Source: an uncultured bacterium (GTDB lineage: Bacteria > Cyanobacteriota > Vampirovibrionia > Gastranaerophilales > Gastranaerophilaceae). Taken from it: a stretch of 64,000 nt of DNA. This document shows positions 7,645-17,313 of this stretch, piece by piece; position 1 is the stretch's first letter; each line of letters starts with the position of its first letter. Both the position numbers and the translations under genes were made by a program. The notes under the pieces are model-generated. The model searched no databases. It saw only the letters and a program-made list of their open reading frames with translations, and was not told where the DNA came from. Where the stretch lies: NCBI GenBank assembly GCA_902783835.1, contig CACZSN010000026.1:1-64000 (forward strand), given 5' to 3'.

Positions 7645-8757
7645 ATGGAACCCCATTATTTTGCATTTGGTATAACGGACAGATGCCAGTCGCATTGTTC
7701 AACTTGCAACGGCTGGCAAACCCCGTCCGAAAACAGACAAAAGGAACTTTCAACAAATGATTGGAAGTTCATTTTGTTATCTTTGCAAAAATGGATTGGA
7801 AACTTCGATTTTATTTTTACGGGTGGCGAACCTTTTTTGAGAGAAGATTTGCTTGAACTTGCAGATTATGCAAAAGGCATAGGTTTAATTCCCAAAGTCA
7901 TCACAAACGGACTTGCATTGAAAAATAAATGTGAAGCCGTTATAAATTCAGGTTTTAAAGATATTACAATATCGCTCAATTCCGTTAAAAATCCTGAAAT
8001 ACATAATCTTTCGAGAGGAAGAAAAGATGCATTCAAAATTACGAGCGATGTCATCCAAAATCTTACATATTTAAACCGAAAAAATCATGCGGGAAAAACA
8101 ATATTAATTGCATCGGTAATTATGCCATCAAATCTCACAGAGATGGTTCCTTTGGCTGAATTTGCACATACAAACGGAATCGGTATAAATTACCAACTTT
8201 TAGATGGCGGTGATTCTTTCTTTGCAGCAAATAATGTGCAAGAAGAAAGTTTAAAAATGTTTGATGAGATGAAACAGCAAACGATAGAAGCAATTAATAA
8301 GCTGATAGATTTAAAATCGCAAGGCTATTTAATTTACAACACAAACAAGCAATTAGAAGCTTTTAAAAATCTCATTATAAATTCAGAGTCACATAGAAGA
8401 AAAGAACAAGCCGTTTGCGAAACAGTTGTTGAACAAAGGATTTCAAGCGAAAATTCAAGTGAAAAAATTGAAGATAAAATCAATCCCGACTTGATACAGA
8501 CAGAACCTGTTTTTTGTAACACAGAGGAAGAAACAAATTCCGAAGCAAGTTGCAAAATCGGCAATTATAATTTTTTGATTGATCCTTACGGAAATGTAAG
8601 AGTATGTTTTTCATTTGATGCAATAGGTTCATTAATCACGACTTCGCCCGAAAACATCTGGAGCGGAGAGGAAGCGGAACGTATTCGTCGCAAAATTGCT
8701 AAATGTGACAAATCGTGTAAATTATTAAATTGTAATTATCACGACGGAGATGAATAA
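7645..8757 (+). CDS. Radical SAM protein with C-terminal SPASM/twitch-like region
   Basis: 370 residues. The [4Fe-4S]/SAM motif CQSHCSTC has its cysteines at 14, 18 and 21, and the SAM-contact motif TGGEP is near 53. After the core, a segment of about 60 polar residues (about 245-300) leads to a Cys-rich end (CKIGNYNFL...RVCF...CDKSCKLLNC) that should bind auxiliary Fe-S clusters. Such MoaA/PqqE-like proteins modify peptides or act on small metabolites; no substrate peptide was found nearby. The stop overlaps the start of the next radical SAM gene (TAATG), implying coupled translation. Confidence 0.85.
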   Translation: MEPHYFAFGITDRCQSHCSTCNGWQTPSENRQKELSTNDWKFILLSLQKWIGNFDFIFTGGEPFLREDLLELADYAKGIGLIPKVITNGLALKNKCEAVINSGFKDITISLNSVKNPEIHNLSRGRKDAFKITSDVIQNLTYLNRKNHAGKTILIASVIMPSNLTEMVPLAEFAHTNGIGINYQLLDGGDSFFAANNVQEESLKMFDEMKQQTIEAINKLIDLKSQGYLIYNTNKQLEAFKNLIINSESHRRKEQAVCETVVEQRISSENSSEKIEDKINPDLIQTEPVFCNTEEETNSEASCKIGNYNFLIDPYGNVRVCFSFDAIGSLITTSPENIWSGEEAERIRRKIAKCDKSCKLLNCNYHDGDE

Positions 8758-9743
8758 TGGCGGAATACGTTAGCTGTGAATGGATAGAAAACGGAATGGA
8801 TTTTGACGTCGGAGTATACGGCTCAAACATCATGGAATGTTGTTACGTCAGTTGCCCCGGCGGTGGAAACATAATGTTAAAACGTAATTTTGACGGTTCT
8901 CCGATTGATTGGGAAGAGTTTTGGAAACTAAAAAATCATTACAGAAACATCCAAAAATCAGGACAGACAGTTAAAGAATGTACCGATTGTGTTTTTTTGA
9001 GAAAAGATAATTGGGACGAAGGAAATCACATAAAAAGCGTTATTTTTGATCATTTCACAAAATGCAATTGTGATTGCGTTTATTGTTATACGCACGAAGA
9101 AAAACGTAAATATAACACTCTGAAAAGCTATAATGTTTTGCCTGTTGTCAAAGATATGGTAGAAAGAGGAATTTTCATCCCCGGAGGACAAATCGGATTT
9201 GGTGGCGGAGAACCGACGATGTTAGATGAATTTGAAGATTTAATAAATTATCTTTTAGATAACGGTTTTGACAATATTAGCATACCGACTTCCGCAATAA
9301 AATATTCTCCCGTAATTGAAAAAGGTGTTTCTATGGGAGCAATAAATGTTCAAAACTCAATCGACAGCGGACGTCGTGAAACTTTCGCGATGATAAAAGG
9401 AATTGATGCATACGATACGGTTATTGAAAATATGCGTCGTTATGCATCGAAAAAAGCAGAAGATTTCAACGTTATAAGCAAATATATCATTTGCCCGGGA
9501 TACAATGATATGAAACGTGAAGCCGATTTGTGGCTTGAAACTTGCGAAAAAATCGGAATAAAGACTCTTATGCTTTCCGTCGAAAATATTTGGCTTAAAT
9601 CTCATCGCCACGAAGGCAACAAAAGAATTGTCGATTTAGTCCGTTATATTTTGGAAAAAGGTCAATCGATGTTTCCGTATTGTCAAGGCGAAAACCACGT
9701 TATGCAACTGCTTTCGGGTGTTGAAAAAGATAATCAACAATAA
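8757..9743 (+). CDS. Radical SAM protein with N-terminal Cys-rich (SPASM-like) domain
   Basis: 328 residues. The CxxxCxxC motif is CNCDCVYC with C103, C107, C110 (extra C105), followed by GFGGGEPT. Unusually, about 100 residues precede the core: CC at 28-29, C33, a GGG turn at 35-37, a DW motif at 51-52, and CxxC at 75-78. That pattern (CC...GGG...G.P.DW...R....G....C..C) resembles a SPASM domain, which normally follows the radical SAM core. The same architecture recurs in four genes at 20.6-24.8 kb. Product and substrate are unknown; a peptide or cell-surface modification role is inference. Confidence 0.85.
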   Translation: MAEYVSCEWIENGMDFDVGVYGSNIMECCYVSCPGGGNIMLKRNFDGSPIDWEEFWKLKNHYRNIQKSGQTVKECTDCVFLRKDNWDEGNHIKSVIFDHFTKCNCDCVYCYTHEEKRKYNTLKSYNVLPVVKDMVERGIFIPGGQIGFGGGEPTMLDEFEDLINYLLDNGFDNISIPTSAIKYSPVIEKGVSMGAINVQNSIDSGRRETFAMIKGIDAYDTVIENMRRYASKKAEDFNVISKYIICPGYNDMKREADLWLETCEKIGIKTLMLSVENIWLKSHRHEGNKRIVDLVRYILEKGQSMFPYCQGENHVMQLLSGVEKDNQQ

Positions 9744-9745
9744 AA

Positions 9746-11032
9746 TTATTTTCCGCAACAATTTTTGTATTTTTTACCGCTGCCACAAGGACAGGGTTCA
9801 TTTCTGCCGACTTTTGGAATAACCGGTTTGGAAGCATTTTCTTCATCTTCAACTTCTTTTGTCATTATTTGTGCAAAAACTTTTGAAGAATATAAAATTG
9901 AGGCCGGAGCAATCACCGGTTTTCCGAGGTTGTGAGGCTTAAATCTCCTCAAAATTTGTTCAAAAGATAAATTAAACCCTTCAATTTCATTAACTCTATC
10001 CGCAAAATTAGGATATTTTTTAGCGACATATGTCAATATTATGCTTGGTATTTTGTCGTTGTTTAAGAAATTTTTCAAACATTGGTCATAATTCGGAACG
10101 GTTTTGTAATCATCATTTTCAAATATTTTACAAAAAGTACCGAAAAACGGAATCGCAAACAAACCTGAATTTTCTATAAAAAGTATTCCGACATCGTACG
10201 TGCTGCCCTGAGCTGAAAAACCGGCAATAGATTTTTTGGCAAGATTTTCGTTCGTAAAATGGAAATCATTTGTCGGAAAATATGTGTATTTTGAAGGTTT
10301 TTCCAAACCGTTTTTAACAATATCTTTAATTTCCTCATTACCTGATTCACAATAATCATTAAAAGCATTAATAACAGTATCTGCAAATTTGTTAGTTGTA
10401 ATAACTTCGTCCGACTCGAAACACTCTTTGAATTTTTGTTCAAACCGGCCGATTTGAGCCTTAATTTCCGCAAGTTTTTCATCATTATCGTAAAAAACAA
10501 CATCGGGATTTTCAATAATTTTACTTATTGCATAACGTTGAGCACCGCCTGTTTTATCCGCACCGGTAATAGCTCTGACATCAAAAACATAATACTGTCC
10601 GTCAATTTTGCAAAGACAGCAATACAAAAATGAACCCTGATAAGCACCTCTAAATGCAGTCATTGTGTTCATCGCATTTGCCTGATAAGTTTTTTCATTG
10701 ATAATACTGTAAAGTTCAAAACCGTCTTTAAAGACTTTTTTAACTTCAAATACACCGTTAAATGCATTTTTCAGAGCATCAACTACCACTAATTCTTTTT
10801 GAATAAGATTAAGATTTTTGGACAAATAATAATCGAAAACAGATTTTCCCGAAACTCTTCGAGAATAAAGGTATGTCAACGTTCTTGCTCGTTTTTCGTC
10901 CTGTGATAAACTTTTCACGTTAAATTGTGTAAAATCAAGAAAATCTTTACTCAATCCTGCATCATGAGTTAAAAATCCCATAATTTTATCAATTATTTGA
11001 GGAATGAGAACATTTGTATCGATAATTTGCAT
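9746..11032 (-). CDS. SEC-C motif protein of unknown function
   Basis: 428 residues, soluble. Only the C-terminus is recognisable: [18 protein letters not shown], a SEC-C zinc motif as found at the end of SecA and in many uncharacterised proteins, usually a protein- or nucleic acid-binding knuckle. The N-terminal 380 residues match no family I know; the opening IIDTNVLIP resembles a PIN-domain start but the rest does not support that. It is the last gene of the minus operon starting at 14553; its start overlaps the pgeF stop (11032). It is convergent with the radical SAM gene, only 2 bases apart. Confidence 0.7.
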   Translation of the reverse strand: MQIIDTNVLIPQIIDKIMGFLTHDAGLSKDFLDFTQFNVKSLSQDEKRARTLTYLYSRRVSGKSVFDYYLSKNLNLIQKELVVVDALKNAFNGVFEVKKVFKDGFELYSIINEKTYQANAMNTMTAFRGAYQGSFLYCCLCKIDGQYYVFDVRAITGADKTGGAQRYAISKIIENPDVVFYDNDEKLAEIKAQIGRFEQKFKECFESDEVITTNKFADTVINAFNDYCESGNEEIKDIVKNGLEKPSKYTYFPTNDFHFTNENLAKKSIAGFSAQGSTYDVGILFIENSGLFAIPFFGTFCKIFENDDYKTVPNYDQCLKNFLNNDKIPSIILTYVAKKYPNFADRVNEIEGFNLSFEQILRRFKPHNLGKPVIAPASILYSSKVFAQIMTKEVEDEENASKPVIPKVGRNEPCPCGSGKKYKNCCGK

Positions 11033-11793
11033 TATTTATCCTTTTTATTAATTTTTAATAATGCGGAATGCCTTGCGGTATCACCGTTTTCTTTTCTGTA
11101 AGAAAAAAATACATCATTATTGCAATAAGTGCAATAGTCCGAAACGTCAACCTGATGGACATACATTTCATTCAAAAGAATTTTGTTAACTACTTTTAAA
11201 TCAACAAAATATTTGCCGTTTTTTTCATCGAAAGAAAAAGTCTCTTTAGCAGAATTTCTATCAACTCCGTCATAAATTTTTTCAAAGACATCTTCATTGA
11301 CATCAAAGCAACATTTACCGATTCCCGCTCCGATAGCAGCTCTGATATTTTCAGGTTTAGAACCCCTTGAAACCATCATTTTTACTGCATTTTGCTGAAT
11401 TTTTGAAGCAGTACCTCTCCATCCTGCATGCACAACACCTCCAATATTTTCCACGGGGTCGTACAAAATAATCGGTATACAATCGGCAAAATTCAAAAAA
11501 GTTGCAGTGTTTGGATTTGTAAGAATTATTCCGTCTGTATTATCAAAAAAGTTGTTATTATTTTCTGCAAACTCAACATTGGCTGTATGCATCTGTTTAC
11601 AACGATAAAGAGCATTTTTATCAATATCAAGTTTTTCAATTAAAAAATTCACATTTTTTTCTGCGGGAATTTTCAAATCATCCCGAGTGCCTTGAAACAA
11701 GGGAAAATCCCGCGTTGTAAAAAAATGTTCACAACCGTCTAAAAGCGTTGATTTCAACACTTTTTTTCCGTAAAAATCGTCAAAATAAAACAT
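11032..11793 (-). CDS. pgeF: Laccase-domain protein YfiH/PgeF (purine nucleoside phosphorylase / peptidoglycan editing factor)
   Basis: 253 residues of the multicopper-oxidase-like YfiH family. Metal ligands are visible in [20 protein letters not shown] (His), IGKCCFDV (Cys) and [13 protein letters not shown]...GDTARHSAL (His at the end). Members act as adenosine/inosine phosphorylase-deaminase enzymes in LACC1-type studies and as a peptidoglycan-editing factor in E. coli. It lies between upp and the SEC-C gene with overlapping ends, so nucleoside/base salvage with Upp is a reasonable joint role. Confidence 0.9.
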   Translation of the reverse strand: MFYFDDFYGKKVLKSTLLDGCEHFFTTRDFPLFQGTRDDLKIPAEKNVNFLIEKLDIDKNALYRCKQMHTANVEFAENNNNFFDNTDGIILTNPNTATFLNFADCIPIILYDPVENIGGVVHAGWRGTASKIQQNAVKMMVSRGSKPENIRAAIGAGIGKCCFDVNEDVFEKIYDGVDRNSAKETFSFDEKNGKYFVDLKVVNKILLNEMYVHQVDVSDYCTYCNNDVFFSYRKENGDTARHSALLKINKKDK

Positions 11794-12470
11794 TAGCTTT
11801 CAACCGTATTGAAAATTCTGTCACCGGCATCGCCCAATCCGGGAATAATATAGCCTGTTTTACTCAACGTTTCATCCACGTGTGCCGTTGTAATTTTTAA
11901 ATCGGGGTAATACTTTCTTATTCTTGCAAGTCCTTCGGGAGCTGCAATCAAACTGACAAATCTGATATTTTTAATAGGAATTCTTTTGCTTGCAAAAAGT
12001 TTGATACAATCAAGAGCGGAATTACCCGTTGCAATCATCGGATCAAGAATGAAAACAATTGTCTTTTGCGGTTCTTCAAACATTATGGGAGTTTTGTCGT
12101 AATACCAAACAGGTTTCAAACTTTTTTCGTCTCTATACATACCGATATGTCGAATGCTGGCAGTCGGAAGAACTTCACTTGCAATATCTGAAAAAATCAA
12201 ACCTGCTCTCAATATAGGAGCAAGAATAATTTTATTATCTTTTTTCAAAACCTGAGTTTTGCACTCCGCCATCGGTGTAACCGTCGTAACTTCTTCCGTT
12301 TCGAGGTCTTGAGTTGCCGTATACAAAAGTAAATATGTCAAACGTCTGACTGCGTTTCTAAAAAGTTCAGAACTTGTATTTTTGTCTCTTATTATCGTTA
12401 AATTTTGTTGACACAAAGGGTGGTCACAAACCGTAGTATTAGGGTCATTTATCATTATTGTCATCATCAT
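11793..12470 (-). CDS. upp: Uracil phosphoribosyltransferase
   Basis: 225 residues. It converts uracil and PRPP to UMP (pyrimidine salvage). The PRPP loop is FILDPMIATGNSAL, and the uracil-binding end YIIPGLGDAGDR is intact. The first of three consecutive ATGs (12470) is chosen because GGAAGGAG lies 9 bases upstream; this makes the start overlap the mlaD-like gene by 26 bases. An in-frame ATG at 12455 (MINDP) is an alternative. Confidence 0.95.
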   Translation of the reverse strand: MMMTIMINDPNTTVCDHPLCQQNLTIIRDKNTSSELFRNAVRRLTYLLLYTATQDLETEEVTTVTPMAECKTQVLKKDNKIILAPILRAGLIFSDIASEVLPTASIRHIGMYRDEKSLKPVWYYDKTPIMFEEPQKTIVFILDPMIATGNSALDCIKLFASKRIPIKNIRFVSLIAAPEGLARIRKYYPDLKITTAHVDETLSKTGYIIPGLGDAGDRIFNTVES

Positions 12471-13122
12471 AAATACTTACTCCTTCCGAGGAATTTTCTT
12501 CATTATTCTCAATTTCACTGTTATTTGAAGACGGATGAACAGAAAACTTTTTCATATATCCGTTTTCATCTTCTATAAAAGATTGTATCATATTATTCAC
12601 ATGCTGAGCAGTATCTTTAATCATCGGCACAGTTATTCCGCTACCGATAAATTCATCAAGCATAATACCTGTGTTGGTCATCATTGTTTCGAGCAAACTG
12701 TTTATTTTTTGACCCTGTGCATAATAATCAGAAACACGATAAGGATCTTTTGAAATAATTACATCCTTATCATCCAATTTTTCTTTTGGCGGAAAAACTT
12801 CCAATGATTTTGAACCGCCAAGTCCGTAAAACTCTACTCTTGCAATTGCACCTGAGGGAATATAAACATTTTCCTTTGTCACAATAAATGAAACAAAAAT
12901 ATTATCCTGAAAAACTTTTACGTCCTGTATGTGACCGATATGATAACCCATCATTCTGACAGGTGAACCTTTCGACAATCCGTCAACATCTTTAAAAAAC
13001 ATATAATAACTGTGGTTTTTTAATTTTGCAGTTGCAAAAGAATACGTAAAACCGAAAATAAGAGCTAAAAACACAATAACCCAGATAAAAATTTCGGTAA
13101 ACCAAACCAACTTTTTGTTCAT
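12445..13122 (-). CDS. MCE/MlaD-family lipid-transport protein
   Basis: 225 residues: an N-terminal membrane helix (about 8-30), one MCE domain (about 38-118, with VDGLSKGSPVRMMGYHIGHI), then a helical region and an acidic, Asn-rich tail. Such proteins form periplasmic rings that move phospholipids or other lipids between membranes. The Mla ATPase and permease genes are not in the window. It follows lgt on the same strand and overlaps upp. Single-MCE proteins of this kind also occur in cyanobacteria and chloroplasts. Confidence 0.85.
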   Translation of the reverse strand: MNKKLVWFTEIFIWVIVFLALIFGFTYSFATAKLKNHSYYMFFKDVDGLSKGSPVRMMGYHIGHIQDVKVFQDNIFVSFIVTKENVYIPSGAIARVEFYGLGGSKSLEVFPPKEKLDDKDVIISKDPYRVSDYYAQGQKINSLLETMMTNTGIMLDEFIGSGITVPMIKDTAQHVNNMIQSFIEDENGYMKKFSVHPSSNNSEIENNEENSSEGVSIYDDDNNDK

Positions 13123-13169
13123 AATAATTATATTATATGCCCGTTTGAAAATTCACGCAAGATAAACAT

Positions 13170-13952
13170 CTATTTTTTCATAATTTTAAACAATCCGACT
13201 CCGCCAATAACCGCGAAAATTACCGCAACTACCACTGCAACAGGAATTCCGAATATGTTTAACACACTGTCTACTCTGACAAATTCAATAAAAAATCTTA
13301 CGATTGAATATAAAATCAAATAGCTGAAAAATATTGCTCCGCTTTTGTTTACAAACTTTTTTCGCAAAATGAAATACAAAATCAAAAAAACAAAAATATT
13401 TGCTATTGATTCATACAAAAATGTAGGATGAAAATATTCATTATAAAAATATTGAGAAGGTCGGTTTGCCTGAGGAATATATAATTTCCACGGCAAATCG
13501 CACGGTTTTCCGAAAGCTTCCGAATTAAAAAAATTCCCCCATCTTCCGATTGACTGTCCAATCGGCAAAACAAATGCATACAAATCAGCTATTTTCAAAA
13601 AACACAAATCATGTTTTTTTACATATACTAACCCGGTTAAAACACCGCCAAATATAGCACCTTGAATAGAAATTCCACCTTGACTTATCGCTAAAATTTC
13701 ATTCAAATGAGCGGAATAATAAGAAATATTTAACAAAACATACCAAATTCTTGCCCCCAAAACTCCGCCTATTATCAGCCAAAACGATAAATCAAACAAC
13801 ATATCTTCTGAAATAACATCATTATAAAAATTTTTTCTGATTTTGTTCAAAACAAAAACGGAAACTGCAATTGCAGTTCCCATTGTAATTCCGTATTTCA
13901 TAACAGGCCTGCCGAAAAGATAAAAAGCGACTCTTTCTCCGGCTGCAAACAT
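13170..13952 (-). CDS. lgt: Prolipoprotein diacylglyceryl transferase
   Basis: 260 residues, polytopic. It transfers diacylglycerol to the lipobox Cys of prolipoproteins. Conserved blocks: QGGISIQGAIFGG, the Lgt signature GQSIGRWGNFFNSEAFG (near 138-155) and HPTFLYES. The immediately upstream gene encodes a lipoprotein substrate; its stop and the lgt start are 1 base apart. Confidence 0.95.
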   Translation of the reverse strand: MFAAGERVAFYLFGRPVMKYGITMGTAIAVSVFVLNKIRKNFYNDVISEDMLFDLSFWLIIGGVLGARIWYVLLNISYYSAHLNEILAISQGGISIQGAIFGGVLTGLVYVKKHDLCFLKIADLYAFVLPIGQSIGRWGNFFNSEAFGKPCDLPWKLYIPQANRPSQYFYNEYFHPTFLYESIANIFVFLILYFILRKKFVNKSGAIFFSYLILYSIVRFFIEFVRVDSVLNIFGIPVAVVVAVIFAVIGGVGLFKIMKK

Positions 13953-13953
13953 A

Positions 13954-14553
13954 CTATCTGACCTTTACATCAGAAGGGGTGTCGACACTGTATGTAACTA
14001 AATCTTTGTTCAAAGTTTCAATCTTTTCGTTAACTTTGTCTTTATCAGCAGCATTTGTATTTTTTGATAAATATTTGTTGTAAAAATCAATTGCTGTCGT
14101 TAAATTATCACAAATTTGTATTTTTTCCGTATCAGTCAAAACTCTCTTACCATCTTGTTGTTCAACTTCTTGTTTATCTTCATCTTGATTATTGTCTTCA
14201 TCATTGACATTTCCGTCAATAATATCAACTGCTTTATCTTCGTAAGCAACAGCCATTGAATAATAAGCATCGGCAAAATCAGGATTTAATTCATTAACCT
14301 TTTCAAGTGATTTAATCGCTTTATCATATTTTTTTGCCTGAATGTAAACAACAGCAAGATTGTAATGAGTTTCATAAACATTTTCATCCAAGTCAATACT
14401 TGATTCAAGTCTTGCAATAGCATCATCAAGACGACCTTCCGCTATTAACGATTTTGCATTATTGTTCAATTCCTGCACGGCGAACTTGTTAACACAAGCC
14501 GTAGAAAATAACGTTACAACGAGAATACCGATTATTAATAATGTTTTTTGCAT
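13954..14553 (-). CDS. TPR-containing lipoprotein
   Basis: 199 residues. A signal peptide with lipobox FSTAC puts the modified Cys at 20. Two clear TPR units follow (about 28-95: GRLDDAIARLESSI..., KKYDKAIKSLEKVNELNP). An acidic low-complexity insert (about 113-135, rich in D/E/N/Q) separates them from a C-terminal helical part. It is likely a membrane-attached assembly or adaptor factor of the envelope. It heads the lgt-mlaD-upp-pgeF-SEC-C operon. Confidence 0.8.
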   Translation of the reverse strand: MQKTLLIIGILVVTLFSTACVNKFAVQELNNNAKSLIAEGRLDDAIARLESSIDLDENVYETHYNLAVVYIQAKKYDKAIKSLEKVNELNPDFADAYYSMAVAYEDKAVDIIDGNVNDEDNNQDEDKQEVEQQDGKRVLTDTEKIQICDNLTTAIDFYNKYLSKNTNAADKDKVNEKIETLNKDLVTYSVDTPSDVKVR

Positions 14554-14614
14554 AAATAAAATATCTCCACCAAAATATATTGTATTTAACTATTTTAGTA
14601 AATTTTTATTTTTT

Positions 14615-14643
14615 TTGCAATAATATTAAATTTACGATACAAT
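14615..14643 (+). promoter_or_regulatory. Sigma-70-type promoter of the ClpX-zinc-finger operon
   Basis: TTGCAA (14615-14620), 17-base spacer, TACAAT (14638-14643), 23 bases before the ATG at 14667. Confidence 0.65.
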
Positions 14644-14666
14644 ATGCTTAACAAAAAGGGCAAAAT

Positions 14667-14954
14667 ATGAGCGACGAAGAAAAAATTGTATCTCTCTCGG
14701 GAGCAAGAAATAAAGTAAAAGCGGAAAAACCGAAAACCGAAAAAGCTGATAATGACAGCCATCTTCCGGAACCGGTCTTTTGCAGTTTCTGCGGAAGACC
14801 TAATACGCAAGTCCTTAAAATGGTTCAAGGTCCGGGAGTCAATATCTGTTCGGAATGCACAATGATTGCAGTTCAATATTTAATTATGGAAGATAAAATG
14901 CCCTCGGGAGAAGCTCAGGCGATTTTAGACAGTTTTTGGAGTAAAATCAGATAA
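14667..14954 (+). CDS. Stand-alone ClpX-type C4 zinc-binding domain protein
   Basis: 95 residues: a basic N-terminal tail and a C4 zinc finger (CSFCGRPNTQV...CSECT) followed by a short amphipathic helix. The finger is that of the ClpX N-terminal domain, which dimerises and binds substrates/adaptors such as SspB, but no AAA+ part follows. The frame is terminated normally and the next gene starts at its last base (TAATG), so this is not a frameshifted clpX. It may be an adaptor or competitor of ClpX, or a degradation tag-binding partner of the next protein; function is inference. Confidence 0.8.
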   Translation: MSDEEKIVSLSGARNKVKAEKPKTEKADNDSHLPEPVFCSFCGRPNTQVLKMVQGPGVNICSECTMIAVQYLIMEDKMPSGEAQAILDSFWSKIR

Positions 14955-16594
14955 TGGCATTAAATAAACTTCAAATCAGAGCAAAAATGCTCCCTGTTTT
15001 GTCGGATTTAAAATCCGATATAAGACTTTCTTATGAAGTTTTTATGGAAAAAACTCAAGAATTTCGCGAAATTGATGACTACAAAACAATGTTTGAAATT
15101 CTTTGCAAAGAAATGTCAAAACAGAATGAAGACAAATATACGGACATTTTGCGTGCCGTATGTATAGAATTTATTCCGAGAGAACAATTTGAAGAAATGG
15201 CGATGAACATTTTGGAATCGCCAAATGAACCCGATGTGTTGAAATATCAACTTATTCAAATTTTCAAAACCGTCGGCAAAGAAATAGATTACCAAGATTT
15301 TTTTGAATATCTTAACGATGCGGAAGCAATCATTAACTATGATACTGAAAAACTTTTGGAACACGCTGTTGTTAATCCCGAAACACAAATTGATTTTTTG
15401 GATTTTCTCGCAGCTTTACAAACAGAGGACAAAGGTCTTTTAATCAATTCTCTTGCGGAAGATTATACCGGCAACAACCTTGCGAATATATTATCGCCTA
15501 TTTTATATGCGGATTACCCGGAAGATGTTTTGTTTAAAACAATCGATATTTTAGGAGAAACGAAATCGCCTCTTGCAATCGATGCTTTAGAATTTTTGCA
15601 TCTTATTACCGATAACGACGAAATAAGAACTGCCTGCAAAAAAAGCCTCAATATGCTTAAACTTGCGGGTGCTACAAAACAGGCGGCAGAATCGTTCTAC
15701 AAAAAAGTTATGTCTGAATCAGAACCATATAAATGCTTTACGGGAGTTCCAGACGGACATTACAATCAAGGCTTTATTTTCTCAAGGAAACGAAAAGACG
15801 GTTCTCTGATGATGTTCTCGCTTGTCGTCAGCAAATTATACGGAATTGTTGATTCTTTCGGATTTTTCAATATTTCGGAACAAGAATTTGAAAGAATTGT
15901 TTTAAGATTTTCAAAGGATGAAATAAGATTTGAAGTTTCTCCCGAATACTGCAAAACCCTTTTAAATAACGCTCTTGACTTGACAAAAGCAAGACGTGAA
16001 ACAATGAAATATGAATTTATTTGTTGGTCAATGTTGATGTGCGACATTGATACACTTGAAGAAAACGAACTTGATTGGGTTCACGAACATGTTGCACCTA
16101 TTCAGTTGAACAAAAAAATCGTAAATCTTTTATATTCCACAAACTATCTCGATAAGTGGTTTTTCACACCAAAAGATAATGATGATTTTAAAGATTTAAT
16201 TGATGATTTTATTAATCAGGAAAATTTAACATTTGAATATGTTGAAGATGCAATAGCAAAATCTTTTGATAAAATTTGGAATGAAGAAACTTGTTCTTTA
16301 TTGCTCCAAAACATAATCACAACCTGTTATCTCTTTGCATACACGGATTTCACCGATTATGCAAAAATTCTTTATTCAGTTTTATACAATGAAGAATTAA
16401 AACGGGAAATGAAAGAAGAAATGATTAAAAAGAGTGTCTATGAGTATCTTTTCAATCAAAAACAACACCACAAAGAATTTCGTTTTCCGACAAATATTTT
16501 CCGTAAAAAAGAAGAAAAGAATAAAGAAATTGATATTAAAACGGTCGAAAAACTTATCGGTCAAATAGAAGAAAATTGGGTGACAGAACAATGA
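14954..16594 (+). CDS. Large helical-repeat protein of unknown function
   Basis: 546 residues, no signal peptide or membrane helices. The first 230 residues are helical and repeat-like (HEAT-type pattern such as SPLAIDALEFLHLITDNDEIRTACKKSL). A central mixed region contains GVPDGHYNQGFIFSRKRKDGSLMMFSLVVS, which looks like a globular beta domain, and the rest is again helical and acidic. It is translationally coupled to the ClpX-type zinc finger before it and to ruvX after it. I cannot name a family. Confidence 0.7.
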   Translation: MALNKLQIRAKMLPVLSDLKSDIRLSYEVFMEKTQEFREIDDYKTMFEILCKEMSKQNEDKYTDILRAVCIEFIPREQFEEMAMNILESPNEPDVLKYQLIQIFKTVGKEIDYQDFFEYLNDAEAIINYDTEKLLEHAVVNPETQIDFLDFLAALQTEDKGLLINSLAEDYTGNNLANILSPILYADYPEDVLFKTIDILGETKSPLAIDALEFLHLITDNDEIRTACKKSLNMLKLAGATKQAAESFYKKVMSESEPYKCFTGVPDGHYNQGFIFSRKRKDGSLMMFSLVVSKLYGIVDSFGFFNISEQEFERIVLRFSKDEIRFEVSPEYCKTLLNNALDLTKARRETMKYEFICWSMLMCDIDTLEENELDWVHEHVAPIQLNKKIVNLLYSTNYLDKWFFTPKDNDDFKDLIDDFINQENLTFEYVEDAIAKSFDKIWNEETCSLLLQNIITTCYLFAYTDFTDYAKILYSVLYNEELKREMKEEMIKKSVYEYLFNQKQHHKEFRFPTNIFRKKEEKNKEIDIKTVEKLIGQIEENWVTEQ

Positions 16595-16995
16595 TAAGAG
16601 TTTTATGTCTTGATGTCGGAACAAAACGAATAGGAATAGCAGTAAGCGATCCGCTCGGAATAATCGCATCACCCATTCCCGCAATCAGCCGAAATCCCGA
16701 GGATAAGGCTATTGACAACATTAAAAATCTTTGTAAAAATTACAACGCAAAAACAATTGTTATCGGTTTACCAAAACATATGAACGGAACAATCGGAATA
16801 CAAGCTGAAGATTGTATGAATTTTGCGAAAAATTTTGAAGACGACTACGAAATAGTTTTTGAAGATGAAAGGCTTACCAGCAGGCAGGCAGAACATAATT
16901 TAGCCACAGTCGGAAAAAAATACACAAAAAATAAAGGACTTGTGGATACGGAAAGTGCATGTATAATATTACAACAGTATTTAGACAGAAAGTAG
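16591..16995 (+). CDS. ruvX: RuvX/YqgF Holliday-junction resolvase-fold protein (rRNA processing)
   Basis: 134 residues from the ATG at 16591, which overlaps the previous stop as ATGA and has GGGTGA upstream. The RNase H-like fold motifs are LDVGTKRIGIAVSD (first Asp), IVIGLPKHMNGT, FEDERLTSRQAE and a terminal Asp in DTESACIILQ. YqgF is an essential nuclease for 16S rRNA 5' maturation in E. coli. Its pairing with a DUF1292 gene is commonly seen in Gram-positive genomes. Confidence 0.92.
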   Translation: MIRVLCLDVGTKRIGIAVSDPLGIIASPIPAISRNPEDKAIDNIKNLCKNYNAKTIVIGLPKHMNGTIGIQAEDCMNFAKNFEDDYEIVFEDERLTSRQAEHNLATVGKKYTKNKGLVDTESACIILQQYLDRK

Positions 16996-17001
16996 GTCAA
17001 A

Positions 17002-17313
17002 ATGGCAAACAACACAAATAATGATAACATCATTGAAACAATTGACGAACACGGACGTCACGTCAAATTTGAACTTATCGACATCGTTGAATTAGACGAA
17101 GTTGAATACGGTCTTTTGTACCCCGTTCAAGGATTTGACCCCGCAAACCCTGATAAACCGGGCGATAAAGTAGTCATCATGAGATTAAAACAAGACGGCG
17201 AAGACTTCATCTTTGAAAAAATCGAAAGTGATGAAGAATTCGACAAAGTTGCAGATTACGTGGCAGAAGTTACTGAAGCTCAACTTGCTGAAGAATCTAA
17301 CGGAGAAAATTAA
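17002..17313 (+). CDS. DUF1292 (YrzB-like) protein
   Basis: 103 residues, acidic, with the DUF1292 core from about 12 to 80 (IDEHGRHVKFELIDIVELDEVEYGLL...). Function is unknown in the family; it usually travels with ruvX, as it does here (6 bases downstream). Its stop overlaps the convergent GH13 gene by 4 bases. Confidence 0.88.
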   Translation: MANNTNNDNIIETIDEHGRHVKFELIDIVELDEVEYGLLYPVQGFDPANPDKPGDKVVIMRLKQDGEDFIFEKIESDEEFDKVADYVAEVTEAQLAEESNGEN

